Position numbers and translations under genes: made by a program. This document shows, piece by piece, positions 17,152-25,760 of a stretch of 28,000 nt of DNA (the first letter of the stretch is position 1; every line of letters begins with the position of its first letter). The DNA comes from Symbiodinium natans (lineage: Eukaryota > Sar > Dinophyceae > Suessiales > Symbiodiniaceae). Below the pieces are notes generated by a model that was not told where the DNA came from, did no database searches, and saw only the letters and a list, made by a program, of their open reading frames with translations. The stretch spans positions 102,501 to 130,500 of the forward strand of contig CAJNDS010000238.1 in assembly GCA_905221605.1 (NCBI GenBank). The letters run 5' to 3'.

Positions 17152-17227
17152 GCCTCGTGCCGCAATGGCCAGCTCCAGCTGCTTCTGCCGCGCAGGAACG
17201 GCCGACATGTGGAGAAGGGGGAAGGGG
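17152..17227 (+). CDS. small heat shock protein, exon with NGxL motif
   Basis: Acceptor GTGACGTGACAG, then ASCRNGQLQLLLPRRNGRHV + EKGEG, donor G/GTTTAGGG. Asn-Gly-Gln-Leu-x-Leu-x-Leu-Pro is the standard end of the alpha-crystallin domain (N-G-V-L-x-[IV]-x-[IVL]-P in the family). Phase 0 at the start does not match the phase-1 end of 16708-16785, so a small exon (29 nt at about 16902-16930 would fit numerically), a different boundary or an indel is needed. Confidence 0.7.
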
Positions 17228-17272
17228 GTTTAGGGTTTAGGGTTTAGGGTTTAGGGCCAAGGGTTTGGGGTT
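17228..17272 (+). repeat. TTTAGGG array at 5' end of intron
   Basis: Four perfect and two variant units starting at the donor of the NGQL exon. Confidence 0.9.
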
Positions 17273-17635
17273 TAGGGCCAACAATCCCAAACTGGGGAAG
17301 GGAGCTTGGTGGTTAATTTGCTAATGGCTTGGGATTTAGGATCGAGGGCTAATGAGAAATGCCTCTTCATTGATGAGCCACTGACGAGTGGGGTATGCAC
17401 GAAAACTGGGGCATTCCGAAGCTGAAAATGACAAACTCGGAGACATCGTGGCGTGGCTTTTGTTGAAGGAAGCCCAACTCGGATTGCTATCGAATGGCGA
17501 AGAAAGGAAGCACCGCACAAGCACGAACCAAACACGATTCTCCGCGCATACTACATACATCCCTACATACGCACGTAGGTACACATGCATAAAGAAATCT
17601 ATGCATGCTATGAAAATTCTGTTTTCGAAGGCACA

Positions 17636-17772
17636 CTCTATAATATTCATATATACATCTACTATATATACGATGTATACTTTATACACTATGAAAATAC
17701 TACATATATACATATATGTATGTGTATATATATATATATATATGTATACATATATATATATATATATGTCAT
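17636..17772. repeat. (TA)n-rich microsatellite in intron
   Basis: Alternating TATATA, CATATA and TGTATA tracts. Frames crossing it give Ile/Tyr-rich artefacts. The surrounding intron 17273-17807 shows no good exon. Confidence 0.9.
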
Positions 17773-17807
17773 CTAGAAGCCCTCTGGAGCTTCCAAAGCA
17801 TGAGCAG

Positions 17808-17884
17808 GCCGAGGCAATTCCCACGCGGATGCCGCACCGCTCGGCCAGGGGGCCTTGGAGAGCTGCGCAGAGTGCGGTAGCCAG
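17808..17884 (+). CDS. small heat shock protein, C-terminal extension exon
   Basis: Starts GC, which completes the phase-1 codon of 17152-17227, then RGNSHADAAPLGQGALES and CAECGSQ, ending at donor GTAGGCCCTTGG. Polar, Gly/Ala-rich tail as expected after the crystallin fold. Acceptor CATGAGCAG. A second + frame is open but does not match the phase. Confidence 0.5.
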
Positions 17885-17948
17885 GTAGGCCCTTGGGGGT
17901 TTAGGGCTTAGGGTTTAGGGCTAGGGTTTAGGGTTTAGGGTTTAGGGA
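17885..17948 (+). repeat. GTAGGCCC donor followed by TTTAGGG array
   Basis: GTAGGCCCTTGGGGGTTTAG then further G-rich heptamers. Combines both 5' splice-site motifs seen elsewhere. Confidence 0.85.
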
Positions 17949-18079
17949 TATTTTTCCGAATATGAAGGATTATAACGCTTTTGAATCATATTTAAGACAC
18001 CCTTATCTTGGGAAGTACCCATATCTCACATTTTTCGTTCATTGGGTTTAAGAGGCTTCTCTTCAGGATTCTTTTTCAG

Positions 18080-18201
18080 CAGGTTCTAAGGCAGCGAAAG
18101 ACATGAGGCCAAGCATCCGTGTGCAGTGTCGCCGGCACTCTGAACGCGCGGGGTTTCTTGATCTCATCCCCCAAATTGCACCCCCGTTCTGTGATCTTCA
18201 A
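18080..18201 (+). CDS. candidate exon downstream of Hsp20 domain
   Basis: Strong acceptor ATTCTTTTTCAG, then GSKAAKDMRPSIRVQCRR, HSERAGFLDLIPQIAPPF, CDLQ, donor GTGAAGCCCC. Good texture, but the starting phase (two bases) needs an alternative donor in the previous exon. It may belong to the heat shock gene or the next one. Confidence 0.4.
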
Positions 18202-18238
18202 GTGAAGCCCCTAAACCCTAAACCCTAAACCCGCGAAG

Positions 18239-18293
18239 AACCACTGCTGAGGCCGCCTATGTTCCCGATGTGGTGAACAAGACTGAGGTGTGA
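18239..18293 (+). CDS. candidate terminal exon
   Basis: After a CCCTAAA array (18209-18233) and acceptor CCGCGAAG: TTAEAAYVPDVVNKTEV then TGA at 18291. Might be the C-terminus of the heat shock protein. Phase (one carried base) is not matched by the preceding candidate. Confidence 0.4.
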
Positions 18294-18657
18294 GGCACTC
18301 AAGGGTCTCAAAACCATCGCCTTCGACGCGGCTACTGCTCTGCATTTGTTTCCGAGCTGCTGCGCCCCTAAGGATTTGAGCTCCGAAAACGCGTTGTACA
18401 GAGCTGGCGCGTGAACAAAGTCCGTGCTACGAGCTCAAAGTGTAGCCACAATTCATCACAATTCACTCCGGGGTCGTCCTGATTGATGAAGAAGCAAGCC
18501 TACTGTCGGGGTATAGGATCGATGAGAATCAGGAGGACGCTCGATTCTACAAGTTTTCCCCGATTTTGGGGGTGCACAGTGGTCGAGAGAACTTGGGAGG
18601 GGATGTACTTCCGGTCCCGAGCAAACCGTCCTCATTTCTCCCTAAACCCTGTGTATA
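18294..18657. other. spacer, weak coding signal
   Basis: A 107-codon + frame (18483-18806) overlaps the next entry in another frame and has mixed texture. Possible intergenic region. Confidence 0.3.
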
Positions 18658-19054
18658 TTGATCACAGTACTCTTGGGGCTGCAAGTGCAACCTGTACAGA
18701 CACCCCTTCCAGCTCCGTGCTTAGAGACGCTTCGCACCACCTCCGTGATCCTAGATGTCAGGAGGTGCCAAGAGCACGCGGAGAAGTCTCACCGCAACAT
18801 ACCTAGGGTGCTTGTTGTACAGCTGGCCCTACAAAAGAAGTGTTCCGACTTCTGCTGGCGTCTTGGATTGCAGGATCGCAGCCCCAAGAGTCTTCGTTTT
18901 TCTTTTAGCCTTTGCAGCGCTACTTACACTGTACCACGCAGCCTTCTTCAAAGCCAAATCAAATGCCCAGCCTCGCCCCCAGGTGCAGAATACTCAGCGC
19001 CCGAAGAAAACATGCCATTGTGCGAGTTGCATGCGGAATCTAAGATCCAAACAA
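18658..19054 (+). CDS. coding-like region, unknown family
   Basis: A + frame is open over 18658-19158. The best parts are VRRCQEHAEKSHRNIPR (18757-18808, after acceptor GATCCTAG) and AEYSAPEENMPLCELHAESK then IQT (18985-19053, after acceptor CTCGCCCCCAG). A second frame over 18983-19054 has a CxCxxC cluster (CHCASCMRNL), and one at 18880-18950 has a hydrophobic membrane-like segment (VFVFLLAFAALLTLY). Boundaries and frame are uncertain. It ends at donor GTAGGCCCTT. Confidence 0.4.
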
Positions 19055-19160
19055 GTAGGCCCTTCGCTTATTCCCTATTTTTGGGTTTAGGTTCCCTCAT
19101 AAGCCCCTCTAAACCGAAAAGAGCACCCACTTTGTTCCTAGGCTATTCTTGGGTCTAGAC
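19055..19160 (+). mobile_element. introner-like repeated intron start, family D copy 2
   Basis: Starts at the donor GTAGGCCCTTCG and runs to TATTCTTGGGTCTAGAC, aligning over its length with 5773-5874. The exons before the two copies are unrelated, so the similarity begins at the exon-intron border. Confidence 0.6.
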
Positions 19161-19267
19161 TAGACATGGTAACACAGTACTATTTGCCTAAGAACCCCAA
19201 AAGAACAAAACTAATAATAATAATCCCTCTATTGCCCTATAAGGAAGAACTAGTAGCACATGGTAAC

Positions 19268-19357
19268 CCCCAGCCATTGCTGCATGAAGTGGGCATGACA
19301 ACCAGCCCAAGTTCCTCCCCGAGCTTGGAGCCGCAGGGCAGCAAGGAGACCCCCCTG
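19268..19357 (+). CDS. weak exon candidate, Ser/Pro-rich
   Basis: The frame reads PQPLLHEVGMTTSPSSSPSL then EPQGSKETPLKP before running into a CCCTAAA array. No splice sites are obvious. Low complexity. Confidence 0.25.
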
Positions 19358-19358
19358 A

Positions 19359-19446
19359 AACCCTAAACCCTAAACCCTAAACCCTAAACCCTAAACCCTA
19401 AACCCTAAACCCTAAACCCTAAACCCTAAACCCTAAACCCTAAACC
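19359..19446 (+). repeat. CCCTAAA array
   Basis: Twelve nearly perfect C-rich heptamers. A tiny GC-rich island (19458-19486, CGCCCGCCAGCAACCGTGCG...) bounded by AG and GTAGCTAGG follows and could be a micro-exon. Confidence 0.97.
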
Positions 19447-19527
19447 CCGACTCGAGAGCCGCCCGCCAGCAACCGTGCGCTCCTCGAGGTAGCTAGGACA
19501 AAGGTGGGTTTTAAAAAGAATCATACA

Positions 19528-19585
19528 AACATATATATATATAACTATATCTATATTCATATATATATATATATATATATATATT
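19528..19585. repeat. (TA)n microsatellite
   Basis: ATATATAT tracts with CTATATCTATATTCA interruptions. Confidence 0.9.
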
Positions 19586-19619
19586 ACCCTTAATCATATA
19601 ACCCATAAAGATTTCGTCC

Positions 19620-19853
19620 TTGATGGGGCTCCAAACCTGCCCCAGAGGAGATATCTCAATCCCCACCCGGGTTGGTGGACGATGTTCTCTTTATGCTGTG
19701 CATTTGAACTTCCGGCTGCTAGACACCCGTGTGCCTTGCAGCTTCAACAACCGTCAGCTTCGCGGGGACGTGACAGTGAAGTCCCCTGAAAATTATTCTG
19801 CAGCAAGCACCGTCTCAAAAGGCACTGAGCTCGTAAACCCGACGTGGCTGTGA
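19620..19853 (+). CDS. candidate exon, 77-codon frame
   Basis: Open frame: LQTCPRGDISIPTRVGGR, CSLYAVHLNFRLLDTRVP, CSFNNRQLRGDVTVKSPE, then stop TGA. Texture is good through about codon 60. Family unknown. The following DNA continues as coding in another frame. Confidence 0.4.
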   Translation: MMGLQTCPRGDISIPTRVGGRCSLYAVHLNFRLLDTRVPCSFNNRQLRGDVTVKSPENYSAASTVSKGTELVNPTWL

Positions 19854-19854
19854 A

Positions 19855-20061
19855 AGATGCTCTGGAGAAGCAACTGCTTGGGTGCCGCAAGAGTTCGGCG
19901 AGCTCGGCCCGGACGCGCCGGCACTCTCTAGTGAGATGCTCAAGCTGGCACCCCATAACTCGGGTGCCTTGCTGCAGGAAGGCGGACAAGAAGAAAGCGG
20001 TTCCGAGTTTGAAACTAGGCCCCTCCCCATACCCTCAGTGGCCTGGGACGTCGAAGTATAG
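19855..20061 (+). CDS. candidate exon, acidic C-terminal region
   Basis: The frame reads CSGEATAWVPQEFGELGP, DAPALSSEMLKLAPHNSG, ALLQEGGQEESGSEFETR and stops at TAG 20059. High GC3 to about 20010, then weaker. No clear donor at the transition (GAAACTAGGCCC). A minus frame gives a coiled-coil-like QLEHLTRECRRVRAELAELL over 19860-19950, so the strand is not beyond doubt. Confidence 0.45.
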   Translation, partial: RCSGEATAWVPQEFGELGPDAPALSSEMLKLAPHNSGALLQEGGQEESGSEFETRPLPIPSVAWDVEV

Positions 20062-20562
20062 GTTTGAATTTGTTTTGAGTTAACTCCTTGGTTGTCTATT
20101 TACTTGTTTACTATGTTGTGTGAGGTGACATTGTGTATGTATCTAGATATATACATACCGACATCTAAAAATGTGCGGATATTGGTTCTACCGGGTTGAG
20201 GGTTGAGGATTCTATCAGATCTCGATCATCGGCCGAGGCGCTTCTTCACGGCCCAGTCCAGCCTGTCGTTGGTTGGCAAGGCCAGATCGGGGTTTGCGCA
20301 CATAGAGGGGACCCCCAAGATAGATCCCAAAATAGTAGGACCTTAGTAGGACCTTGGTGGGACCTTCGTAGGATCCCCTTGTACTTAGGACAGCCCTGAA
20401 GCGCATGTGGCCCAATCGCTTCCGCAAAATGGATCTCTGAACATTGTCTACATGGTCACACTCGTCTCATCTGTTCAGATGCCACCATGTCCCCTGCGGC
20501 AATCGACGTGTCCACAAGGGACCAACCCATACCACACATCCGGTTTTCCTCACTGAATATAG
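20062..20562. other. spacer
   Basis: AT-rich start, then a direct repeat TAGTAGGACCTTAGTAGGAC / GGTGGGACCTTCGTAGGA (20330-20380). No credible exon. Confidence 0.35.
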
Positions 20563-20626
20563 TCAATCTTGGAGCAAGCATTGGCGCGTGTGAGGCCAAT
20601 GCCGCCGACGCGGAGAAGCGCAAGAG
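20563..20626 (+). CDS. candidate internal exon
   Basis: Acceptor TGAATATAG, then NLGASIGACEANAADAEKRK + AG, donor GTGCTC. 64 nt, starting with two and ending with two bases of split codons. A TTTAGG motif follows the donor within 25 bp. Family unknown. Confidence 0.4.
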
Positions 20627-20712
20627 GTGCTCCCTCCTTGCGGTTTAGGACTTTACTTCCTTCCCCTAATATTGGACCCTAAACCCTAACCCTCTCCCCC
20701 TAGAGTTTAGGG

Positions 20713-20853
20713 TTGCATCTTGCCGCGAACCTTGTTGTGGGCAAAGAGCCAGTGGATGTAGCATCCATAGCGCAGGCGTGGAACAGGTTGACCCTCAGCA
20801 AGTACCCCAGCAATCGCTACATCCGCCGTCGAAATCCGTCGAATGATCGTTGA
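20713..20853 (+). CDS. candidate terminal exon, frame uncertain
   Basis: One + frame reads LHLAANLVVGKEPVDVASIA, QAWNRLTLSKYPSNRYIR, RRNPSNDR-stop. The minus strand reads DVAIAGVLAEGQPVPRLRYG then CYIHWLFAHNK, also good. The acceptor side has CTCTCCCCCTAG and TTTAG/GG. I favour + by context. Family unknown. Confidence 0.4.
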   Translation: MHLAANLVVGKEPVDVASIAQAWNRLTLSKYPSNRYIRRRNPSNDR

Positions 20854-21788
20854 AGTCTTCTTCACACCCATGCCCTAAGATTCCACGCAGATCCGCAGGC
20901 CCGAAACTCCAAACCCTCATCAGGATCCTAATAGCACACCCCCCCCCCATAGAAAATCAAACAAAACGAGCAGAAACGAATGAATAAATAAGTTATGAAT
21001 ATGTATATATATATATATATATATTTTCTGTATTTTGTTGCCAGAAGCCGAATCCTCAAGCCTCTCAAGCCCCCGAAACCCAAGAAGCCTCAAGAACCTG
21101 AAGATCAAAAAGCCCTCGAAAATCCCAACTCCCCTCCCCCCCTCCCACCCACAACTCCAAAACCTACAAAGACCTGACCGCAGAAAGTTGAACACAAGGG
21201 GCTGAAAGCCATGGCAGCAACAAAGCTAAAAGGAAGGGCCCTCAACACCGGAATACCTTTGTAACATATTATTATACACGTACATAAATACACGTCCCGA
21301 TTTACATCGGTGTATATATATATACATACGTATCTACAGATAGATCTGCGTAGATATGCTTCTCTTAACATACTTACTCCTTCGCTTGCTCTATGTCTGC
21401 ACTCCGAGAGGCGCCGGAGCCTGGCCCTCATCCTCTTCCACCAGCTCAGCGCCGTGGGGCTCAGCGCCCGGGCTTGGCCTTTTGAGGGGGAAGGGCTTTT
21501 TGAGGGAGGGGGTTTTGGGTTAGGTTGAGAGAGAGCCCGGGGCTTGGTGTTTGGGAGGGGGTTAGGGGGCTCAGGGTTTGGGGTGTAGGTCTTGGGGCTT
21601 GGGTCTTTGGGGTTTTGGGCATTGGGACGTGAAGAATTCGGAGTTCGCAAAGCTTTCCACCGCCAGCGCGTTTTTTGGCAGTTTGCACGGAGGGCCCTAG
21701 TAAAGAGAGAGAGAGAGAGAGAGAGAGAGACTTGGGTCATCCAGGAACTGCTAGAAGGACAGATTGTCCCACCCCCTGCATTTCCCAG
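20854..21788. other. low-complexity spacer with microsatellites
   Basis: Contains (TA)n at 20998-21025 and 21311-21340, Pro/Lys-type low complexity (21050-21175), a G-rich tract (21480-21620) and (GA)n at 21706-21732. A GC-rich patch at 21390-21470 is open in several frames (for example SLALILFHQLSAVGLSARAW on +) and may hide an exon. Confidence 0.4.
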
Positions 21789-21904
21789 GCATCCTGACGT
21801 TCCATGCGCGTGCACAGCTGCTTCTGAAAGCTTTTGGCGGTGATGACGCCCGTGTGGCACGGCATATAGGCCTGGCACTTCAGGGCGCTGTGCTTTCCTT
21901 TTGA
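21789..21904 (+). CDS. candidate terminal exon, 37 codons
   Basis: Very good acceptor CCTGCATTTCCCAG, then (GC) ILTFHARAQLLLKAFGGD, DARVARHIGLALQGAVLSF and TGA. Third positions are GC-rich and the helix texture is strong. Shortly after, GCAGAGG/GTATGTATGTG and AT-rich DNA begin. Family unknown, but this is one of the better exon calls. Confidence 0.55.
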
Positions 21905-22109
21905 TGGCAGAGGGTATGTATGTGAATATGTAGACATATAGAACATATATAGAAGTGTATGTATTTCCATGTTGATTCGTATGTGTGTATTTACTCTTAT
22001 GATTTCAATGTTTATGTTTATCCGGAGAGGGTCGTGCCCAAGGCAACCCCGACTGCTTGTGTAACGCACTGCAGCGGAGCCAAGCACTCCACAGAATCGC
22101 GGAGCTGCT
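21905..22109. other. AT-rich spacer, likely 3' UTR or intergenic
   Basis: TATG/ATATAG-rich, no coding signal until about 22100. Confidence 0.4.
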
Positions 22110-22670
22110 GTGAGAAGGAACTCTCTGTTCCTTTCTGTGCTTTTTGTCCGCCTTAGGGTTCAAGAATTTAGGGTTGAGGGTGCTCCGCTTCGTCCCAAGA
22201 TACCCACACGTTCATCACTGCCAGGCGTCGGAAGCGCCATCGTGTCCATCCTGGATTTGGCCCCGGGGCTTTCACAGCTATTCAGGTTCAGCTCTTGGGG
22301 GTCCAGGGTTCTTAGTTGCGTGCAGCCTCGTAGCATTGGACTTGAAAAACGCATCTCTGAAACAACCGTCCTGAGCACTGCGAAAGATGGCCAGTGCTTG
22401 CAGCCCGCTGCCATCTTTCCTGTGGTTTTGTTGGCTTTCGACACTCATCAACAGGGGACAAGGGAGAAGTTCCCTCAAATGCCAGTGCATTTCTTGCAAG
22501 ACAGACACCAAACAGTGACCTGTGTTGCCATCTCGCTTCACGAAATCTTGTTTATTTATGGAGCATCTGCCTCACATAGCATGAGAATAGCCGACAAGCT
22601 TGCTCCCGCAAACGTCAAAACATTGCCCATGACTTTCAGACATAAGCAAGCTGCGAAATCTCGACAGTAG
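22110..22670 (+). CDS. 186-codon open frame, unknown family
   Basis: One of the longest non-repetitive + frames, open to TAG at 22668. Includes GVGSAIVSILDLAPGLSQLF, GLEKRISETTVLSTAKDGQC, PAAIFPVVLLAFDTHQQGTR, and QTVTCVAISLHEILFIYGAS near the end. The last phrase resembles one blade of a WD40 repeat only vaguely. No start codon is clear (GTG at 22110), and TTTAGGG motifs at 22155-22180 lie inside the 5' part, so the real exon may begin near 22200. Confidence 0.4.
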   Translation: MRRNSLFLSVLFVRLRVQEFRVEGAPLRPKIPTRSSLPGVGSAIVSILDLAPGLSQLFRFSSWGSRVLSCVQPRSIGLEKRISETTVLSTAKDGQCLQPAAIFPVVLLAFDTHQQGTREKFPQMPVHFLQDRHQTVTCVAISLHEILFIYGASASHSMRIADKLAPANVKTLPMTFRHKQAAKSRQ

Positions 22671-22859
22671 AAACCCATCTTCAGCCAATTTCAACCGTTC
22701 CTGCAGGAAAAGCACCTTCCAAACCCGAAAACTTCCAGGTCCATTGCAAGTGGCTTCACCCGGGCGTTCTCCATCAATCACCCTAAACCCTAAACCCTAA
22801 AACCCACTGCACTCCACTTCTCATTCCAACCCTTAACTTCTGAGAACCGCACTTTTCAG
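22671..22859. other. proposed intron with short CCCTAAA array
   Basis: CCCTAAACCCTAAACCCTAA near 22781-22803, then acceptor CCGCACTTTTCAG. Confidence 0.5.
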
Positions 22860-23039
22860 GCCTCTGAAACTGCCAACAAGTGCAGAAACACAGCCTTTCG
22901 GCCGCCTCAGCTGCTCACCCCAAACCCCCCAGAAGCTACCCCCCCCTGGCCTTCCTTCGGAACTCAAAATCACCGAGCCGTCCTGCGGCCTTCCTTCCCA
23001 TTCCAAGGCCTTGTCGCCGTTGGCTGGCCGGGCCTCTGA
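22860..23039 (+). CDS. candidate terminal exon, 59 codons, Pro-rich
   Basis: Strong acceptor, then ASETANKCRNTAFRPPQLLT, PNPPEATPPWPSFGTQNH, RAVLRPSFPFQGLVAVGW, PGL and TGA at 23037. Proline-rich. Preceded by a CCCTAAA array. Family unknown. Confidence 0.45.
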   Translation, partial: ASETANKCRNTAFRPPQLLTPNPPEATPPWPSFGTQNHRAVLRPSFPFQGLVAVGWPGL

Positions 23040-23543
23040 TTGCTTCGGGCGAAGGAGCTCCATTTTTAGAGCTCAGGGTTTTTGGGTGTACGGTATATAT
23101 TTAGGGCAGTTTCTTGCACATTCTGCTTGTGACCTTGTGAAGCTTGTGCAGGTGCGGGGGGCGGGGGGGGGGAGGGGGTTCTTGGTGTTTCGGTTGTTTT
23201 CCCTGACTTTGATATCGCTGGCAACTCGTCAAATCAATGAAATCCTAACTCGCATCAAATTCAGCTTTACGGCTTTTCCTAAACTTCAAGGAAATGTGAT
23301 GTAGTGAGAGTCACATTGTCATTGCACGTTTCTCAAACGTGTTGCAAGTATGCTCAACGGCATTTTACAAGCAAAGACTTGAACTAAGCGGAATGAAAAG
23401 TATCAAAATGCACTTATCTGCTTAAAACTCGAGCTTGAACTAACTACTTCATATCCCGTAAATTCTAATTTGGTCTTAACTGGTGTTCATTCAAGTTGGC
23501 AGCACCAGTAGTCGTGGTAGCAGTAGCAGTAAGCTGTAGAGAA
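23040..23543. other. spacer
   Basis: G-rich run at 23155-23175, then AT-rich DNA without a credible exon. Confidence 0.4.
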
Positions 23544-23723
23544 CATTCCACAGACATGCACATACACAATGCAGTACTCCGTGAATTTCGGACCTACCCC
23601 GCATCCGCGCTGAAGACTCCGAATCTGAAAGAACAGCTCTGGCAGGCCAATGATGTTTTTGCTGCCTGCGGACTCTCGCACGCACAAGATGTGAATGAAT
23701 CGAATCGGGCTTTGGGCGACTGA
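23544..23723 (+). CDS. candidate exon ending in stop
   Basis: The frame reads REFRTYPASALKTPNLKEQL, WQANDVFAACGLSHAQDV, NESNRALGD and TGA. A possible internal acceptor is GCGCTGAAG/ACTCCG. Good texture. (TA)n follows at 23747-23787. Family unknown. Confidence 0.4.
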   Translation, partial: HSTDMHIHNAVLREFRTYPASALKTPNLKEQLWQANDVFAACGLSHAQDVNESNRALGD

Positions 23724-23822
23724 TGACTATCTTGTAGCTTATGCCTATATATATATATATATATATACATACATCCGCATATGTTTATATGTCTCCTTCC
23801 CTGACGCCCTTTACCTCTTCAG

Positions 23823-23933
23823 GTGTCCCTGCCGCTGAAGCTGCTAGCCTTTTGTTTTCCCACACCGCTGTTCCTGCAAATTGAGCGGGCCTCTCGGCTG
23901 CACGGTTTCCTGCAACTTGGCCTACGAAAAAAT
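23823..23933 (+). CDS. candidate internal exon, 37 codons
   Basis: Good acceptor TTTACCTCTTCAG, then VSLPLKLLAFCFPTPLFL, QIERASRLHGFLQLGLRKN, donor GTTCGG. Phase 0 to 0. Hydrophobic N-terminal part. A CCCTAAA array follows at 23957-23996, before the next exon. Family unknown. Confidence 0.45.
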
Positions 23934-23956
23934 GTTCGGTTCGCGCCGTCGCCATT

Positions 23957-23996
23957 AAACCCTAAACCCTAAACCCTAAACCCTAAACCCTAAAAA
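23957..23996 (+). repeat. CCCTAAA array
   Basis: Five perfect C-rich heptamers. Confidence 0.95.
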
Positions 23997-24008
23997 ACAC
24001 ACATTTCG

Positions 24009-24065
24009 CTGTTCGTGGTGGTTGACCTGGAGGTCATCCAAGGCACCCAATATAGGTCCAAACGG
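24009..24065 (+). CDS. weak exon candidate
   Basis: LFVVVDLEVIQGTQYRSKR in a GC-biased frame, bounded by a C-rich array upstream and a G-rich array (24066-24090) downstream. No AG acceptor near the start, and the frame meets TAG at 24069. Texture good, splice evidence poor. Confidence 0.35.
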
Positions 24066-24157
24066 GATTAGGGTTTAGGGCTCAGGGTCCCCAATTTTCG
24101 GCAGCGCCCAGAAAAGGCGCTCTTTTTGGTGGCCAGGGGGGGAGGGGGGCCTTTTAG

Positions 24158-24282
24158 CCCCGAAAACTCCGATGGCCTGACCCAGATTGTCACGGACTCG
24201 CTCCGCACGCTTTGTGGGACAACGATGACGATGACCTGCCTGGCCGACCTCTACGACGGCCGGCCCAGGGTGTTCTTTTTGG
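24158..24282 (+). CDS. candidate internal exon, 41 codons, unknown family
   Basis: Acceptor GGGCCTTTTAG, then PENSDGLTQIVTDSLRTLCG, TTMTMTCLADLYDGRPRVFF + LG, to consensus donor GTGAGT. High GC3 and very protein-like. I do not recognise the domain. One of the most convincing exons by codon texture and donor. Confidence 0.6.
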
Positions 24283-24317
24283 GTGAGTTTCGAAGAAAGT
24301 AAGGGTTTAGGAAGTAG

Positions 24318-24512
24318 GCCAAGCATGAAAGTCTTGAAGCCTTGACAGCACTTCGTCAGAGTTTTGCTGCTGACTGGCCCCCATGTTCAAAGGAGCTGAT
24401 TAATCTCGCTCAACTGAATTACTACGTCTCCCAGTCGGCACTGTTCAGTGCTTCAATACGCAATCCTGCCTACAACTCCAGCGTTCGTTTGTCATGGCCA
24501 GCCGACAGCTGA
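24318..24512 (+). CDS. candidate exon, 64-codon frame without ATG
   Basis: After TTTAGGAAGTAG the frame reads AKHESLEALTALRQSFAAD, WPPCSKELINLAQLNYYVS, QSALFSASIRNPAYNSSV and stops at TGA 24510. Joining to 24282 would need a 35-nt intron and phases do not match, so one boundary is wrong. Family unknown. Confidence 0.5.
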   Translation, partial: AKHESLEALTALRQSFAADWPPCSKELINLAQLNYYVSQSALFSASIRNPAYNSSVRLSWPADS

Positions 24513-24526
24513 TTTTATCCTTGCAG

Positions 24527-24598
24527 CCTGCACCTTGTATGAGGGCCTGGGTACACGACTGCGCTGGGCTCCCTCAATGCGGCGACAGGCCCCGCGAG
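24527..24598 (+). CDS. candidate internal exon, 24 codons
   Basis: Strong acceptor TTTTATCCTTGCAG, donor GAG/GTCTATG, 72 nt. Two frames are open (PAPCMRAWVHDCAGLPQCGD and CTLYEGLGTRLRWAPSMRRQ). Phase 0 would match the next exon. Confidence 0.45.
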
Positions 24599-24627
24599 GT
24601 CTATGATGTAATGTTTAGCTTCCGCAG

Positions 24628-24737
24628 CCTCCATACCCTAAACCTTGGCTCAACGCATTGAAATTTCAACTGCAAGCCAACCCGCAAAAGCATCCACAAA
24701 CCGTTGCAGCTGTCGCGGCTACTGAGGTTTTCGGAGG
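24628..24737 (+). CDS. candidate internal exon with heptamer donor
   Basis: Acceptor AGCTTCCGCAG, then PPYPKPWLNALKFQLQANPQ, KHPQTVAAVAATEVFG + GG, donor GTTTAGGG. The codons for YPK include a CCCTAAA unit, so one heptamer may be translated. The implied upstream intron is only 29 nt. Family unknown. Confidence 0.45.
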
Positions 24738-24793
24738 GTTTAGGGCTTAGAGGCTCATAAACACTCCTAGTCGTGTCAAGTTTGTGTCTGCAG

Positions 24794-24869
24794 CTCATCT
24801 CTACTTAGAAGCCTGCGTCTGCTGCATGTTGCCACGTTGCCTCTTTGCAAGGGGTGGCCCTCGTCCTGA
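24794..24869 (+). CDS. weak terminal exon candidate
   Basis: Acceptor TTGTGTCTGCAG, then (C) SSLLRSLRLLHVATLPLC, KGWPSS, TGA. Phase fits the preceding candidate (GG + C). A different + frame is open from 24845 to 25168 (107 codons) and may be the real one. Confidence 0.3.
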
Positions 24870-25400
24870 TGCCCCAACTCGCCGAATGCTCGGATGGGGA
24901 ATGGCTGCGATGGGTTTCGGGTTCGAGGATGACCCAACACAACTCTAAGCCCCTCAGCCCGACTGCAAACTTTGCTGGTTTGAGAGGTCTTCGGGCTTAC
25001 AAGCGAGGCATTGCAAGGTCAGAATCGGAGAGCTTGGTAAGAAAGACTGACCACAGCAGAAGTGAGGGTTTCAAAGCAATCCCAAGCAGGCTTCGCTTGC
25101 AACATCACAAGAACTCTGTTTCATTCGACGTCCTCAGCACGAAGCAGAACCTCAAACCCTCATCTTGAACCTTTGACGCCACTGCGAGTCCAGCTTCTAC
25201 CACAGCTTGAAACTTACCAACAGCAGCTTTCGACCACGCTTCGGAAAGTGGTATGGTTTTGCCCACGAAGCTTTCTCGGAATCTAAGGGGATAAGACCAT
25301 GTCGGACCTCTCCCGCCTGAAGGCCTAGAGAAAGTCTCGTTTGCGCGTCACAACGCACATCCGGGGCGCGCGAGAAGCATGAAGCCCCAAGTCCCTTGAG
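24870..25400. other. region with 107-codon open frame, otherwise featureless
   Basis: The + frame 24845-25168 begins VALVLMPQLAECSDGEWLRW and becomes less protein-like. The rest shows nothing. Confidence 0.3.
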
Positions 25401-25516
25401 CAAAAGAGAGAAAAAGAGAGAGAGAGAGAGAGACAGGGAGCGAAAAAAAAAACAAAAAAAACAAGAAAAAGAGAGAGAGAGAGAGGGAGACAGGGAGCGA
25501 AAAAAAAAAAACAAGA

Positions 25517-25552
<36 letters not shown>

Positions 25553-25669
25553 GAAGGGGGGCACACATACGAACCCAGGCACCTGCCGCTTCTTCCCGAG
25601 CCGACCCAAATACAGGGGCGGGCGATGACGCCCGGGGGGTCGCCCCCCCTCGCCCCCAGACACAGAGAG

Positions 25670-25700
<31 letters not shown>

Positions 25701-25704
25701 AGGA

Positions 25705-25760
<56 letters not shown>

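Noticed and set aside
19359-19446. True chromosome end (telomere)
   Set aside because: Arrays are short, internal, in both orientations and followed by ordinary sequence, so they are interstitial repeats.
20563-20853. Pentatricopeptide or RAP-type organelle RNA-binding protein
   Set aside because: SIGACEANA and AQAWNRL vaguely suggest such repeats, but no second helix or repeat register is visible.
22530-22600. WD40 repeat
   Set aside because: The phrase VTCVAISLHEILFIYGAS resembles one strand set, but there is no Trp-Asp end and no second repeat.
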